Source: Flavobacterium sp. ACN2
GTDB lineage: Bacteria; Bacteroidota; Bacteroidia; Flavobacteriales; Flavobacteriaceae
Assembly: GCF_002303885.1 (NCBI RefSeq)
Contig: NZ_MRCM01000024.1
Location: forward strand, 1 to 45,126
DNA: 45,126 bases
Direction of reading: 5' to 3'
A model generated the notes under the pieces. It did no database searches, was not told the origin of the DNA, and saw only the letters and a list, made by a program, of their open reading frames with translations. Below are positions 15,555 through 24,486 of this stretch, one piece after another. The position numbers were made by a program, and so were the translations under genes. Each line of letters starts with the position of its first letter. Positions within the stretch are counted from its first letter, which is position 1.

Positions 15555-16187
15555 TTAGTTTTCTAAAGACTTTTTAGAAAAACTTACCTTCCATTCATAT
15601 AATATAACTAATTGATAAACTAAAAATAAAAAAGCATTTAGTTTCCATGAAAAATATTTAACCTCCAAACTTAATGTCAAGGTTAAATTTCCAATTAAAT
15701 ACAAAACAGTAGAGCCTAACATAAAAAAGATAACAGCTATTGTTATGTAATAATAAATCTTCTTTTCAGTAAGCATATTGTAGAAATGCAGCAAGCCGAA
15801 AATAACACAACATAAAGACGTTAAAGTAATAGCAAATAAGTTAAATTTCAAAAATTCATTGGGATTTATAAGAAATTGGACGCAAAAGATTGATATTCCC
15901 GCTAACAAAACACTTTTTACAAATATTTTTTGGCTTCTTATTTTTATCAACGAATTATAAAAAAGACCTAATAAAACCATTTGGCCTATAATGAAAGCAT
16001 TAACTAAAAATAAATTATTATAATGCAGATGATATAGTAACTCCATTGACATCTGCATTAAAAATGCAAATGCTAAATAAAGAACAAAAAAACCATTAGC
16101 TTTTTCCTTACGGAAAAAGCTAATGGAATATAATACTAGATTAATTAATAAAATCAAATAACCTGAATAAATTAAAAAATCATCCAT
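15555..16187 (-). CDS. Multi-pass membrane protein, unknown function
   Basis: A 210-residue, very hydrophobic protein with about six or seven predicted membrane helices and no recognised catalytic motif. It is encoded 18 nt after the small protein at 16206 and 22 nt before the sensor kinase, in the same direction. I infer that it supplies the sensory input of the two-component system or is assembled with it; the sequence itself does not prove this. Confidence 0.75.
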   Translation of the reverse strand: MDDFLIYSGYLILLINLVLYSISFFRKEKANGFFVLYLAFAFLMQMSMELLYHLHYNNLFLVNAFIIGQMVLLGLFYNSLIKIRSQKIFVKSVLLAGISIFCVQFLINPNEFLKFNLFAITLTSLCCVIFGLLHFYNMLTEKKIYYYITIAVIFFMLGSTVLYLIGNLTLTLSLEVKYFSWKLNAFLFLVYQLVILYEWKVSFSKKSLEN

Positions 16188-16205
16188 TCTTAAAAAAGTC
16201 TTTAA

Positions 16206-16559
16206 TTAATACGGTGGGCTTGGTCTAGTTCCATCGTATACAATGTCATCAGCAGCTCCTTCGCCACCTTCTACTCCATCTCCTTTACCGTAGACATTAA
16301 TCCACTTTTTAGTTTTCTCATCGTATTTGGCTCCTACAAAAAGTAATGTTTTTTCATTTTGATCATTTATTCCCAAATAAGCCCAAACCGCTTCTGTATC
16401 AAGTTCTAGCACTTTTTTCAAACTTTCTCTAGGTATTAAGAAAGCTTTTACTTTGTTCTTTGAGTCTTCGACAGATTTATCGTCGTCATATCTCTTTTCC
16501 CACTTGTCTGCAGTTGCTACAGGAATCTGAATAGGTCCTGGAAAGGTTTCTTCATTCAT
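16206..16559 (-). CDS. Small soluble protein of unknown function
   Basis: A 117-residue protein without signal peptide or membrane helix, first gene of the two-component cluster. It has a charged N-terminal half (ADKWEKRYDDDKSVEDSKNK), a central beta-rich part (KTLLFVGAKYDEKTKKWINVYG) and an acidic, glycine-rich tail ending in TRPSPPY. I do not recognise a family. Upstream lies a 12-bp perfect palindrome GTTTAGCTAAAC at 16614-16625, possibly an operator for this operon. Confidence 0.7.
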   Translation of the reverse strand: MNEETFPGPIQIPVATADKWEKRYDDDKSVEDSKNKVKAFLIPRESLKKVLELDTEAVWAYLGINDQNEKTLLFVGAKYDEKTKKWINVYGKGDGVEGGEGAADDIVYDGTRPSPPY

Positions 16560-16662
16560 AATTTAAATTTGTTATTGGTTAATAATTTTTAAAAAACTAA
16601 TAGTTTGTAATTGGTTTAGCTAAACTACTGATTTTTATTAGACGATTAACATAAAAACATAA

Positions 16663-16688
16663 AAAAAGCCTTAATAATAAGGCTTTTT
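16663..16688 (-). terminator. Terminator after dnaB
   Basis: AAAAAGCCTTA (16663-16673) pairs with TAAGGCTTTTT (16678-16688), loop ATAA, just downstream of the dnaB stop on the minus strand. It also insulates the cluster starting at 16559. Confidence 0.85.
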
Positions 16689-16693
16689 AACTT

Positions 16694-18238
16694 TTAAAAT
16701 GGAACATCGCTGTCGTCATCATCATCATTTAAATTACTTCCGAAAGCTTCGTTAGCAGATGGTAAATTTTTCGTTATGAAAGGATTATCATCGTGATTCA
16801 TTTTAGATGGCAAATCATCGTAACCTCCAGTAAATTCTTCAAGGTTATCAAACTTACCTAAATGTCCTAAGAATTTAAGACGAATATTTTCAAGACCACC
16901 GTTACGGTGTTTGGCTATAATAAACTCGGCCTGTCCTTGTGTCGAAGATGCTTCATCATCATCCCATTCTTCAATTTTATAATATTCAGGACGATAAATA
17001 AACGATACAATATCGGCATCCTGCTCGATCGCTCCAGATTCACGAAGATCCGAAAGAAGCGGACGTTTACTAGATCCACGGGTCTCAACGGCACGCGATA
17101 ACTGAGAAAGTGCAATTACAGGAACGTTCAACTCTTTTGCCAAAGCCTTTAAGTTTCGAGAAATTGTCGAGATTTCCTGCTCACGGTTTCCTCCTCCTTT
17201 TCCACTTCCCCCTGCAGTCATCAGCTGCAAGTAGTCAATAATAATTAACTTGATTCCGTGCTGTGAAGCCAAACGACGACATTTTGCACGTAAATCGAAT
17301 ATCGAAAGCGAAGGTGTATCATCAATAAATAATGGCGCTTTTTCTAAGTTTTTCACCTTAGTACTCAGCTGTTCCCATTCATGTTTTTCTAATTTACCCG
17401 TTCTTAGTTTTTCTGAAGACAATCCTGTTTCAGAAGAAATAAGCCTCGTAATTAACTGAACCGACGCCATCTCCAGAGAGAAAATCGCAACTGCATGTCC
17501 AAACTGAATACTTACGTTTCTCGCCATCGAAAGGACGAAAGCCGTTTTACCCATCCCGGGACGAGCCGCAATAATAATTAAATCGGAAGGCTGCCATCCA
17601 GAAGTAACTTCATCCAACTTCTCAAATCCAGTTGCCACACCACTCAAACCTTCTTTACCAGCGATTTCTTCAATACGTTTTTTCGCTTGAAGAACCAAAC
17701 TCTGAGCGGTTTCAGAACTACGCTTAATATTTCCTTGCGTTACCTCATATAGTTTAGATTCGGCTTTATCCAGCAAATCGAATACGTCTGTAGTTTCATC
17801 ATACGACTCTTCGATAATTTCAGATGAAATACGAATTAAACTTCTTTGAATAAATTTTTGAAGAATAATACGCGAGTGAAATTCGATGTGGGCAGAAGAC
17901 GCAATTTTTTGCGTAAGCTGAATCAGATAAAAATCACCTCCAGCCAAATCTAACTTTCCGTTTTTCTTTAACTGTGTCGAAACCGTTAAAATATCAATTG
18001 GCTGTGTTTCGGTAAAAAGCTGTAAAATCGCTTCAAAAATATGTTTGTGCGCATCTTTGTAAAAAGCATCAGGCTGTAAAATATCAATTACATCATCTAC
18101 CCCTTTTTTATCAATCATCATCGCACCCAAAACAGCCTCTTCTAAGTCTATAACTTGAGGAGGAAGCTTACCTTTTTCTAGATTGATGATTGTGGTTTTG
18201 TCGACCTTAACAGGGTTTAAGTTTTTGAAATTTTCCAT
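16694..18238 (-). CDS. dnaB: Replicative DNA helicase
   Basis: Hexameric helicase that unwinds DNA ahead of the replication fork. The 514-residue protein has the N-terminal DnaB domain (PPQVIDLEEAVLGAMMID), a linker, and the RecA-like core with Walker A ARPGMGKT at 225-232, the Walker B-type segment LIIIDYLQLM, the SQLSRAVE and KRPLLSDLRESGAIEQDAD motifs and the C-terminal EFIIAKHRNGG. The acidic tail with DDDDDSDVPF is normal for this group. No intein is present. It is a single-gene unit with its own terminator. Confidence 0.98.
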   Translation of the reverse strand: MENFKNLNPVKVDKTTIINLEKGKLPPQVIDLEEAVLGAMMIDKKGVDDVIDILQPDAFYKDAHKHIFEAILQLFTETQPIDILTVSTQLKKNGKLDLAGGDFYLIQLTQKIASSAHIEFHSRIILQKFIQRSLIRISSEIIEESYDETTDVFDLLDKAESKLYEVTQGNIKRSSETAQSLVLQAKKRIEEIAGKEGLSGVATGFEKLDEVTSGWQPSDLIIIAARPGMGKTAFVLSMARNVSIQFGHAVAIFSLEMASVQLITRLISSETGLSSEKLRTGKLEKHEWEQLSTKVKNLEKAPLFIDDTPSLSIFDLRAKCRRLASQHGIKLIIIDYLQLMTAGGSGKGGGNREQEISTISRNLKALAKELNVPVIALSQLSRAVETRGSSKRPLLSDLRESGAIEQDADIVSFIYRPEYYKIEEWDDDEASSTQGQAEFIIAKHRNGGLENIRLKFLGHLGKFDNLEEFTGGYDDLPSKMNHDDNPFITKNLPSANEAFGSNLNDDDDDSDVPF

Positions 18239-18329
18239 ATAGCGAAAGTAGCAAAATTTAAAAAAATTCTACTATCGAGTTATAACTATTAAGTTGTTTA
18301 TAAATTTGTTTTTTTGTTCATAACCAAAA

Positions 18330-18361
18330 AAAAATCCGAAACCGCAGGGCTTCGGATTTTT
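18330..18361 (-). terminator. Terminator after accA
   Basis: AAAAATCCGAA (18330-18340) pairs with TTCGGATTTTT (18351-18361), 10-nt loop. On the minus strand it lies 18 nt beyond the accA stop. Confidence 0.85.
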
Positions 18362-18378
18362 AATCGTTAAATATGAAT

Positions 18379-19332
18379 TTACTCTTTATACTCGCCCATA
18401 TTACTGTATTTGTCCATTCTCTGGGCAATTAAATCGGCTGTTGATAAGTCTTTCAATTCGTTATATCCTTTTGTAATATATTCCGCTACTGTTTTAAAAG
18501 TAGTTTCTCTGTCATAATGCGCTCCGCCTAATGGTTCTGGAATTACATCATCAACTAATTTTTGTTTTTTCATATCAGAAGAAGTCAGTTTTAATGCTTC
18601 TGCTGCACGCTCTTTGTACTCCCAGCTTTTCCATAAAATAGAAGAGCAAGATTCTGGAGAAATTACAGAGTACCAAGTGTTTTCTAACATATAAACACGG
18701 TCTCCAACACCAATTCCTAAAGCTCCACCTGAAGCACCTTCACCAACAATAATAGTGATGATTGGCACTTGCAAACGAACCATTTCAAAAATGTTTCTAG
18801 CAATAGCTTCTCCTTGTCCTCTTTCCTCAGCTTCAAGTCCTGGATATGCACCTGGAGTATCTACCAAAGTAAGAACTGGAATTCCGAATTTCTCTGCCAT
18901 TTTCATCAAACGCAAAGCTTTACGGTACCCTTCTGGATTAGCCATACCGAAATTACGGTACTGACGTGTTTTTGTATTGTAACCTTTTTGCTGTCCAACA
19001 ATCATAAACGACTGACCGTTTATTTTACCAAGACCACCAACCATTGCTTTATCATCTTTAAAACCTCTGTCTCCATGAAGTTCTAAGAAAGTATCTCCAC
19101 AGATTGCTCTAATGTAGTCTAAAGTATAAGGTCTATTTGGGTGTCTTGACAATTGTACCCTCTGCCAAGCCGTAAGGTTTTTATATATTTCTTTTTTAGT
19201 CTCTACTAATTTTTTGTTGATTTCCTTGCACGTCGGCGTTACGTCAACGTCAGATTCTTTTCCAATAATAACGCACTTTTCTAACTGTTCTTCAAGTTCT
19301 TTAATTGGAAGCTCAAAATCTAAATATTCCAT
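18379..19332 (-). CDS. accA: Acetyl-CoA carboxylase carboxyltransferase subunit alpha
   Basis: Carboxyltransferase half that, with AccD, moves the carboxyl group from biotin to acetyl-CoA in the first step of fatty-acid synthesis. The 317 residues match the family, with the helical N-terminus (FELPIKELEEQLEKC), LHGDRGFKDDKAMVGGLGKI, the oxyanion region TLVDTPGAYPGLEAEERGQGEAIARN and the IIVGEGASGGALGIGVGDRVYM segment. It is flanked by its own terminator and a 112-nt gap, so it appears monocistronic. Confidence 0.98.
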   Translation of the reverse strand: MEYLDFELPIKELEEQLEKCVIIGKESDVDVTPTCKEINKKLVETKKEIYKNLTAWQRVQLSRHPNRPYTLDYIRAICGDTFLELHGDRGFKDDKAMVGGLGKINGQSFMIVGQQKGYNTKTRQYRNFGMANPEGYRKALRLMKMAEKFGIPVLTLVDTPGAYPGLEAEERGQGEAIARNIFEMVRLQVPIITIIVGEGASGGALGIGVGDRVYMLENTWYSVISPESCSSILWKSWEYKERAAEALKLTSSDMKKQKLVDDVIPEPLGGAHYDRETTFKTVAEYITKGYNELKDLSTADLIAQRMDKYSNMGEYKE

Positions 19333-19444
19333 GGATTTTTGAATTTTGTTTGTAAATCGAACCGCAAATATAAAAATATTATATCATTGGCGAAGTTAAT
19401 TGTTATTTAAAGTATAAAAATGCAATTTAAAAATAAGTAAACTA

Positions 19445-20335
19445 TTACAAGTTTTCTTTCTTGTTCTGATAATGTTTGAAAACACCGTTTAGAATAACTG
19501 TTATGATGATTATGACTGCTCCGATGTAAAATTCGACGCTCATTTTTTCTTTTCCTCCCAAGATAAAATAAGCCAAAACTATCCCGTAAACTGGCTCCAA
19601 ATTAGTCGTTAACATTACGGTATAAGGCGTTAATCGCTGCATTACTTTTACCGAAGCAGTAAAGGCATAAGCCGTACAAATTGAGGCCAAAATCAATAAT
19701 AAAACCCAATTATTTAAAGACATTTCGAAAAAATCTGCTGTAAATTTTCCTTGAAATAAAAAATAAATGGTGATGAAGAAAACGCCCGCTCCAAATTCAT
19801 AAAATGTAATTACTGAAGGTTCATGATCTGAAATTAATTTTCCATTCATTAAGGTAAATAAAACTCCTAAAATGATGGCTGCCAAAGCGTAATAAACTCC
19901 TGTAAGATATTTTATTTCAACTTGCAGGATCAATCCTAAACCAGCTATAATTATTAGTCCGAAGAACACTTCATACCAAAGCACTTTTCTTCCATAAAAT
20001 AAAGGTTCTAATAAAGAAGCGAAAAAAGCTCCTAAAGAAAATATGGAAAGCGTAATGGAGACATTGGATACATGAATTGCTTTAAAAAAGAAAATCCAGT
20101 GTAATGCTATCAATAATCCAACAAAAATCAATTTAAAAAACTCTTTTATCGGAACTTGAAAAGATTGTTTTTTAAATGCAATAAATCCGCCAAGAAAAAT
20201 CATGGCAATCAACATTCTGTACCAAACCAGATTATCGGCATCAATTGTAATTAAAGCGCCTAGAATAGCTGTAAAACCCCAGATAAAAACAATTAAGTGT
20301 AGATTTAAATAACTTTTTAAATTATCGTTTCGCAT
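19445..20335 (-). CDS. EamA/DMT-family membrane transporter
   Basis: A 296-residue inner-membrane protein with about ten predicted helices in two EamA halves (N-terminal LHLIVFIWGFTAILGAL; second half beginning near TGVYYALAAIILGVLF, with the typical LEPVYGIVLAYFILGGKE). DMT permeases export or import small metabolites such as amino acids; the substrate is not predictable here. Its start overlaps the end of the LptF/G gene by 14 nt, so the two are translated from one mRNA. Confidence 0.9.
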   Translation of the reverse strand: MRNDNLKSYLNLHLIVFIWGFTAILGALITIDADNLVWYRMLIAMIFLGGFIAFKKQSFQVPIKEFFKLIFVGLLIALHWIFFFKAIHVSNVSITLSIFSLGAFFASLLEPLFYGRKVLWYEVFFGLIIIAGLGLILQVEIKYLTGVYYALAAIILGVLFTLMNGKLISDHEPSVITFYEFGAGVFFITIYFLFQGKFTADFFEMSLNNWVLLLILASICTAYAFTASVKVMQRLTPYTVMLTTNLEPVYGIVLAYFILGGKEKMSVEFYIGAVIIIITVILNGVFKHYQNKKENL

Positions 20336-21410
20336 TACGTAATAAGTAAACTGCTAAAATTCCGAAAACAATATTCGGGAACCAAACAGCTAATAAAGGT
20401 GAGAATGTAGATTTTTCGGCAAGTGTACCAAATATTTTATCAAAGAATACAAATGAAAACGCAATTGCAATTCCAATAGCAAGGTTCATTCCCATTCCGC
20501 CACGGCGTTTCATAGAAGAAACTGAAACCGCAATAATAGTTAAAATAAATGCTGAAACCGGAATACTGTATTTTTTATAAAGAACAACCAAATAGGTATT
20601 GATGTTTCCTGAACCTCTTTTTCTTTCTTTTTCAATAAAATCGATCAGTTTACCCAAAGTTAGCGTTTCGGCAATATAAACTACTGGAGTTAAATCTGCC
20701 AATTCAAATTTGAAGGCAACATTTTTTTCTGGAGATTTTTCAATTACGTCATTTAGTTCTCCTACGGTTCTTTTAGTATAATCGTATAAAACGTAAATCT
20801 TCTTTTTAGGATCCCATTTTATGCGGCTTGCAGTGATTTTATAAGTCAGTTTTTCTTTTTCAAAATGTTCTAATGAAAAGTTGAAGGCCGTTTTTGATTC
20901 TTCGTTAAAACTGTTTACAAAAATAAAATCGTGATCGTTAATTTGTCTGAAAACATTGGTGTTTTCACCACGCATGAGTTCCTTTCCATTACCTTTAAGA
21001 TATGTGTATCTAAAATTATTATAGCCTTCACTGGCCGCTGGAACGATAAAAAATCCCATTAGCAAAACAAAAATAGAAACGATAGTTGCACCTATAATAT
21101 AAGGACGCAAGAAACGTGTATATGAAATTCCAGAACTTAAAATCGCAATAATTTCTGTATTGTTGGCCAGCTTTGAAGTGAACCAAATTACCGATAAAAA
21201 CAAGAATATCGGAAACAGCGAATTAATAAAATAAATTGTGAAATTGTAATAATAGAAGGCAATATCTCCAAACGGAATCTTGTTTTCAAGCATTTTATTT
21301 ACCTTTTCAGAAACATCAATTACGATTCCGATTGGTGCAAATAAAAGAAGCATCACAGAAAATGTCCCGAGGTACCTTTTTAAGATGTATTTATCTATTA
21401 TTGAAAGCAT
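20322..21410 (-). CDS. LptF/LptG-family lipopolysaccharide export permease
   Basis: A 362-residue permease of the LPS-transport ABC exporter family. It shows the standard layout: three N-terminal membrane helices (starting IDKYILKRYLGTFSVMLLLF), a periplasmic beta-rich domain (about 120-260) and three C-terminal helices (SIPVSAFILTIIAVSVSS, GIAIAFSFVFFDKIFGTLAEK, LLAVWFPNIVFGILAVYLL). In Bacteroidetes two such permeases act with the LptB ATPase; which of the two this is cannot be told from sequence by eye. It is followed by the DMT transporter and preceded by tgt, with a repeat-bearing gap of 98 nt. Confidence 0.93.
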   Translation of the reverse strand: MLSIIDKYILKRYLGTFSVMLLLFAPIGIVIDVSEKVNKMLENKIPFGDIAFYYYNFTIYFINSLFPIFLFLSVIWFTSKLANNTEIIAILSSGISYTRFLRPYIIGATIVSIFVLLMGFFIVPAASEGYNNFRYTYLKGNGKELMRGENTNVFRQINDHDFIFVNSFNEESKTAFNFSLEHFEKEKLTYKITASRIKWDPKKKIYVLYDYTKRTVGELNDVIEKSPEKNVAFKFELADLTPVVYIAETLTLGKLIDFIEKERKRGSGNINTYLVVLYKKYSIPVSAFILTIIAVSVSSMKRRGGMGMNLAIGIAIAFSFVFFDKIFGTLAEKSTFSPLLAVWFPNIVFGILAVYLLRNAKR

Positions 21411-21436
21411 ATAATTTTATTGTTTCAAGTTTTTTT

Positions 21437-21493
21437 AGTTTCAGGTTTCAAGTTGTTGGATTTCGTCCTCTAGAGAACCTGAAACCTGAAACT
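21437..21493. repeat. Inverted repeat between tgt and the LptF/G gene
   Basis: AGTTTCAGGTTTCA (21437-21450) and TGAAACCTGAAACT (21480-21493) are perfect reverse complements. The repeat unit GAAACCTGAAACTTGAAAC type is a recurrent flavobacterial intergenic text. There is no T-tract. Confidence 0.65.
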
Positions 21494-21508
21494 TGAAACT
21501 TTAAATTC

Positions 21509-22639
21509 TTAAAGACGCTGACTCATATTTTTAACCATCATTTCTTTCCATGGTCTAAAATCTCCGGCTAAGATATGTTTTCTTGCCTCACGAACCAACC
21601 ACATATAGAATCCAAGATTATGAATGGTAGCAATTTGCTTTCCTAAATATTCGTTGGCCGCAAACAAGTGACGTAAATAGGCTTTTGTATATTCTGTATC
21701 CACAAAAGTATGCCCCATTTCATCAATTGGAGAAAAATCTGCTTCCCATTTTTTATTTTTGATATTGATTGTTCCGTTTGCTGTAAACAACATACCATTT
21801 CTTGCATTACGAGTTGGCATAACGCAATCAAACATATCAATTCCTAACGCAATATTTTCTAAAATATTAATTGGAGTTCCAACCCCCATTAAATAACGAG
21901 GTTTATCTTCAGGAAGAATTTCGCAAACTACCTCAGTCATGGCATACATTTCTTCAGCTGGCTCTCCAACAGAAAGTCCGCCAATTGCATTTCCTTGCTG
22001 TCCTGCATTCGCAATATATTCTGCCGACTGACGACGTAAATCCTTATAAGTACTTCCTTGAACAATCGGGAAAAACGTTTGTTCATAGCCATATTTATAA
22101 GGTACTTTTTCCAAATGATTGATACATCTGTCCAACCAACGATGTGTCATATGCATAGAACGTTGTGCATAGCGGTAATCGCAAGGATATGGCGTACATT
22201 CATCAAAAGCCATAATAATATCTGCACCAATTGTACGCTGAATTTCCATTACATTTTCTGGCGTAAAAAAGTGATAAGAACCGTCAATGTGCGATTTAAA
22301 TTTTACTCCTTCTTCTTTAATTTTTCTATTTGAAGAAAGAGAATATACTTGATATCCTCCAGAATCAGTCAAAATATTACGATCCCAGTTCATGAATTTA
22401 TGAAGTCCTCCGGCTTTCTCTAAAATTTCTGTCTGCGGACGCAGATACAAATGATAGGTATTTCCAAGAATAATATCCGGATTAATATCGTCTTTCAATT
22501 CACGCTGATGCACTCCTTTTACAGAAGCAACAGTACCAACTGGCATAAAAATAGGAGTTTCTATAACTCCGTGATCTGTAGTAATACTACCCGCTCTTGC
22601 TTTTGACTGCGGATCTTTTTGTAATAAATCAAACTTCAT
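21509..22639 (-). CDS. tgt: tRNA-guanine transglycosylase
   Basis: Exchanges guanine for preQ1 at position 34 of queuosine tRNAs. The start is set at the ATG at 22639 (MKFDLLQKDPQSKARAGSI), 376 residues, because a -7 element at 22659-22666 lies upstream and the longer 399-residue reading adds an atypical leader. Conserved segments are DSGGYQVYSL, GGLSVGEPAEEM, YLMGVGTP and FDCVMPTRNARNG. The zinc-binding CxCxxC found in most bacterial enzymes is absent: the aligned stretch is DEMGHTFVDTEYTKAYLRHL, although the later HNLGFYMWLVREAR is kept. I recall this as a Bacteroidetes trait. Confidence 0.96.
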   Translation of the reverse strand: MKFDLLQKDPQSKARAGSITTDHGVIETPIFMPVGTVASVKGVHQRELKDDINPDIILGNTYHLYLRPQTEILEKAGGLHKFMNWDRNILTDSGGYQVYSLSSNRKIKEEGVKFKSHIDGSYHFFTPENVMEIQRTIGADIIMAFDECTPYPCDYRYAQRSMHMTHRWLDRCINHLEKVPYKYGYEQTFFPIVQGSTYKDLRRQSAEYIANAGQQGNAIGGLSVGEPAEEMYAMTEVVCEILPEDKPRYLMGVGTPINILENIALGIDMFDCVMPTRNARNGMLFTANGTINIKNKKWEADFSPIDEMGHTFVDTEYTKAYLRHLFAANEYLGKQIATIHNLGFYMWLVREARKHILAGDFRPWKEMMVKNMSQRL

Positions 22640-22658
22640 AAATTCGTTTTTCAGTCGG

Positions 22659-22666
22659 CAAAGATA
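22659..22666 (-). promoter_or_regulatory. -7 element of tgt
   Basis: On the minus strand this reads TATCTTTG, a full match to TAnnTTTG, 19 nt upstream of the tgt ATG. No clear -33 TTG is visible. Confidence 0.55.
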
Positions 22667-22789
22667 GTTTAATTTCAGGGAAATTTTATGAATTAGAAAA
22701 TTTGTCAATTAGAAAATTAGCTAATCTTTTCTTAATTTCAGATCTATGTTTTGGAATTTGGATTTTCACATTTGAAATTTGATACATTT

Positions 22790-22900
22790 GGGCGTTCCCT
22801 AACGGTCGGGCTATCCGCTATATCTTTTGCTCAAGAAAATATCATTTCAATTAAGACGAGACATTTATCGCAAAAGGATACCGCTCCTATCCCTAACGCA
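22790..22900 (-). repeat. Structured intergenic repeat, copy B
   Basis: TATCTTTTGC (22821-22830) pairs with GCAAAAGGATA (22870-22880) with a one-base bulge, and GCGTT (22792-22796) pairs with AACGC (22895-22899). The flanking boxes CTATCCGCTATATC and ACCGCTCCTATCCC are, in reverse complement, the same boxes as in the element at 222-302. The hairpin loop (22831-22869) is longer and unrelated in sequence. An open frame across it (22751-22942) is not considered coding. The rest of the 22640-23028 gap holds only the tgt promoter. Confidence 0.55.
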
Positions 22901-23028
22901 AACGGCTCTAAAAGAAATTTCATCGGTAAAATAGGAATGTAAAAACTGCAACAATCCTATTATTAAAGTATAACAAACTCATTTCTTTCTTTTTGTAATT
23001 TTAATATTCAACTAAAATTTTAGAAATC

Positions 23029-23328
23029 ATGATAAACTCAGAAGATAAATTGGATAATATCAAGGATGAACAAATTGAGAAAAACCTTGAAAACATGGAT
23101 TATCCAGCAAACGAAGATATTTACAATCAAGAAGAAAGATTAGAAGATATCGATCCTCAAGATATTTCTGGAGAAAGAATAATTAATAATGACAACGAAT
23201 GGAAACAAAACAGCGACAAAATTGGAAATGATTTGGATATTCCAGGGGCTGAATTAGATGACGAACAGGAAGATATTGGTTCAGAAGATGAAGAAAACAA
23301 TTACTACAGCGAAGGTGATACAGAGTAA
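23029..23328 (+). CDS. Small acidic protein of unknown function
   Basis: A 99-residue, highly acidic and hydrophilic protein rich in Asp, Glu and Asn, with no signal peptide, membrane helix or cysteine. It is probably largely disordered. The text resembles hypothetical proteins common in Flavobacterium but no function is known to me. It stands alone, with 700 nt free of genes on its left apart from the repeat and 230 nt on its right. Confidence 0.7.
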   Translation: MINSEDKLDNIKDEQIEKNLENMDYPANEDIYNQEERLEDIDPQDISGERIINNDNEWKQNSDKIGNDLDIPGAELDDEQEDIGSEDEENNYYSEGDTE

Positions 23329-23503
23329 ATCGTAAAAAAAATAAAATCTTGCTAAATGCAGGATTTTTTTATTAAGTTAATTAAAATTGTAAAAAACACA
23401 CTTGTAAAAAGTTAGAAAGCAAAACTGGCGTGATATTTTTTTTCATAATGTAAAAAAAACAGCAAAATTTAACAATTGCTGTAAAACTAAAGCAAAAAAT
23501 CAT

Positions 23504-23534
23504 TTGTCTGCCCACAAAATAACGTTTACTTTTG
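23504..23534 (+). promoter_or_regulatory. Promoter of the transketolase genes
   Basis: TTG at 23504-23506, a 20-nt spacer and TACTTTTG at 23527-23534 match the Bacteroidetes consensus exactly. The ATG follows about 20 nt after the expected transcription start. Confidence 0.8.
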
Positions 23535-23559
23535 CTTCAGTTTAACTTTTACATATAAA

Positions 23560-24408
23560 ATGAAGCCTAACACACAACAATTAAGCGATTTAACGATCCA
23601 AGTAAGAAGAGATATTCTTAGAATGGTACATGCTGTAAACTCTGGACACCCAGGTGGTTCATTAGGTTGTACTGAATTTTTGGTAACATTATATCAAAAC
23701 ATAATGGACCGCAAAGAAGGTTTTGATATGGACGGAATTGGAGAAGATTTATTTTTCCTTTCAAACGGACACATTTCACCTGTCTTTTATAGCGTTCTAG
23801 CACGCAGTGGTTATTTTCCAGTTTCAGAATTAGCAACTTTCAGATTATTAGATTCTCGCTTACAAGGACACCCAACAACTCACGAAGGTTTACCTGGAGT
23901 TCGTATTGCATCTGGTTCATTAGGACAAGGTTTATCTGTAGCTTTGGGAGCAGCTCAAGCTAAAAAATTAAACAAAGACAATCATATCGTATATAGTTTA
24001 CACGGAGACGGAGAATTGCAAGAAGGTCAGAACTGGGAAGCGATTATGTACGCTTCTGCTAAGAAAGTAGACAACATTATTGCAACAATCGACCTTAATG
24101 GTAAACAAATTGACGGAACAACTGATGAAGTTCTGCCAATGGGAAGTATTCGCGCCAAATTTGAAGCTTTTGACTGGGATGTTTTAGAAATCAAAGAAGG
24201 AAACAGCATTGATGCTATCATCGCTGGTTTAACTGATGCTAAATCAAGAACAGGAAAAGGAAAACCAGTTTGCATTTTATTACACACAGAAATGGGTAAT
24301 GGTGTAGATTTCATGATGCACACTCATGCTTGGCATGGTAAAGCACCAAACAATGATCAATTGGCTAGTGCTTTAGCTCAAAACATTTCAACTTTAGCGG
24401 ATTATTAA
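23560..24408 (+). CDS. Transketolase, N-terminal subunit
   Basis: Thiamine-diphosphate-binding half of a two-gene transketolase, acting in the non-oxidative pentose phosphate pathway. The 282 residues contain the N-terminal HAVNSGHPGGSLGCTEFL, GHPTTHEGLPGVRIASGSLGQGLSVALGAAQA, and the thiamine/metal-binding motif GDGELQEGQNWEAIMYASAKKVDNIIATIDLNG. The active-site histidines expected in this half (in SGHPGG and in HTHAWHGKAP) are present. The C-terminal half is encoded 78 nt downstream; a split enzyme is normal for many Bacteroidetes, so this is not a frameshift. Confidence 0.95.
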   Translation: MKPNTQQLSDLTIQVRRDILRMVHAVNSGHPGGSLGCTEFLVTLYQNIMDRKEGFDMDGIGEDLFFLSNGHISPVFYSVLARSGYFPVSELATFRLLDSRLQGHPTTHEGLPGVRIASGSLGQGLSVALGAAQAKKLNKDNHIVYSLHGDGELQEGQNWEAIMYASAKKVDNIIATIDLNGKQIDGTTDEVLPMGSIRAKFEAFDWDVLEIKEGNSIDAIIAGLTDAKSRTGKGKPVCILLHTEMGNGVDFMMHTHAWHGKAPNNDQLASALAQNISTLADY

Positions 24409-24416
24409 AAAGTGCT

Positions 24417-24470
24417 CAGTCTCAGTAGACAGTTTTCAGCTTAGAAACTTAGTCACTTAGAAACTTAGCA
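24417..24470 (+). repeat. Short direct repeats between the transketolase genes
   Basis: CTTAGAAACTTAG occurs twice (around 24441-24453 and 24457-24469), preceded by CAGTCTCAGTAGACAGTTTTCAG text that resembles the hairpin at 3061-3117. This is a common kind of flavobacterial intergenic repeat. No terminator is seen, so the two transketolase genes are probably one operon. Confidence 0.5.
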
Positions 24471-24486
24471 TCTCAAAAAATAAAAA

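Noticed and set aside
18769..19086. 105-codon plus-strand frame inside accA
   Set aside because: It is a shadow on the strand opposite to a clearly real gene and has no promoter or recognisable protein character.
22751..22942. 63-codon open frame after tgt
   Set aside because: It begins in an AT-type intergenic repeat and covers the structured repeat at 22790-22900; the protein has no recognisable character.
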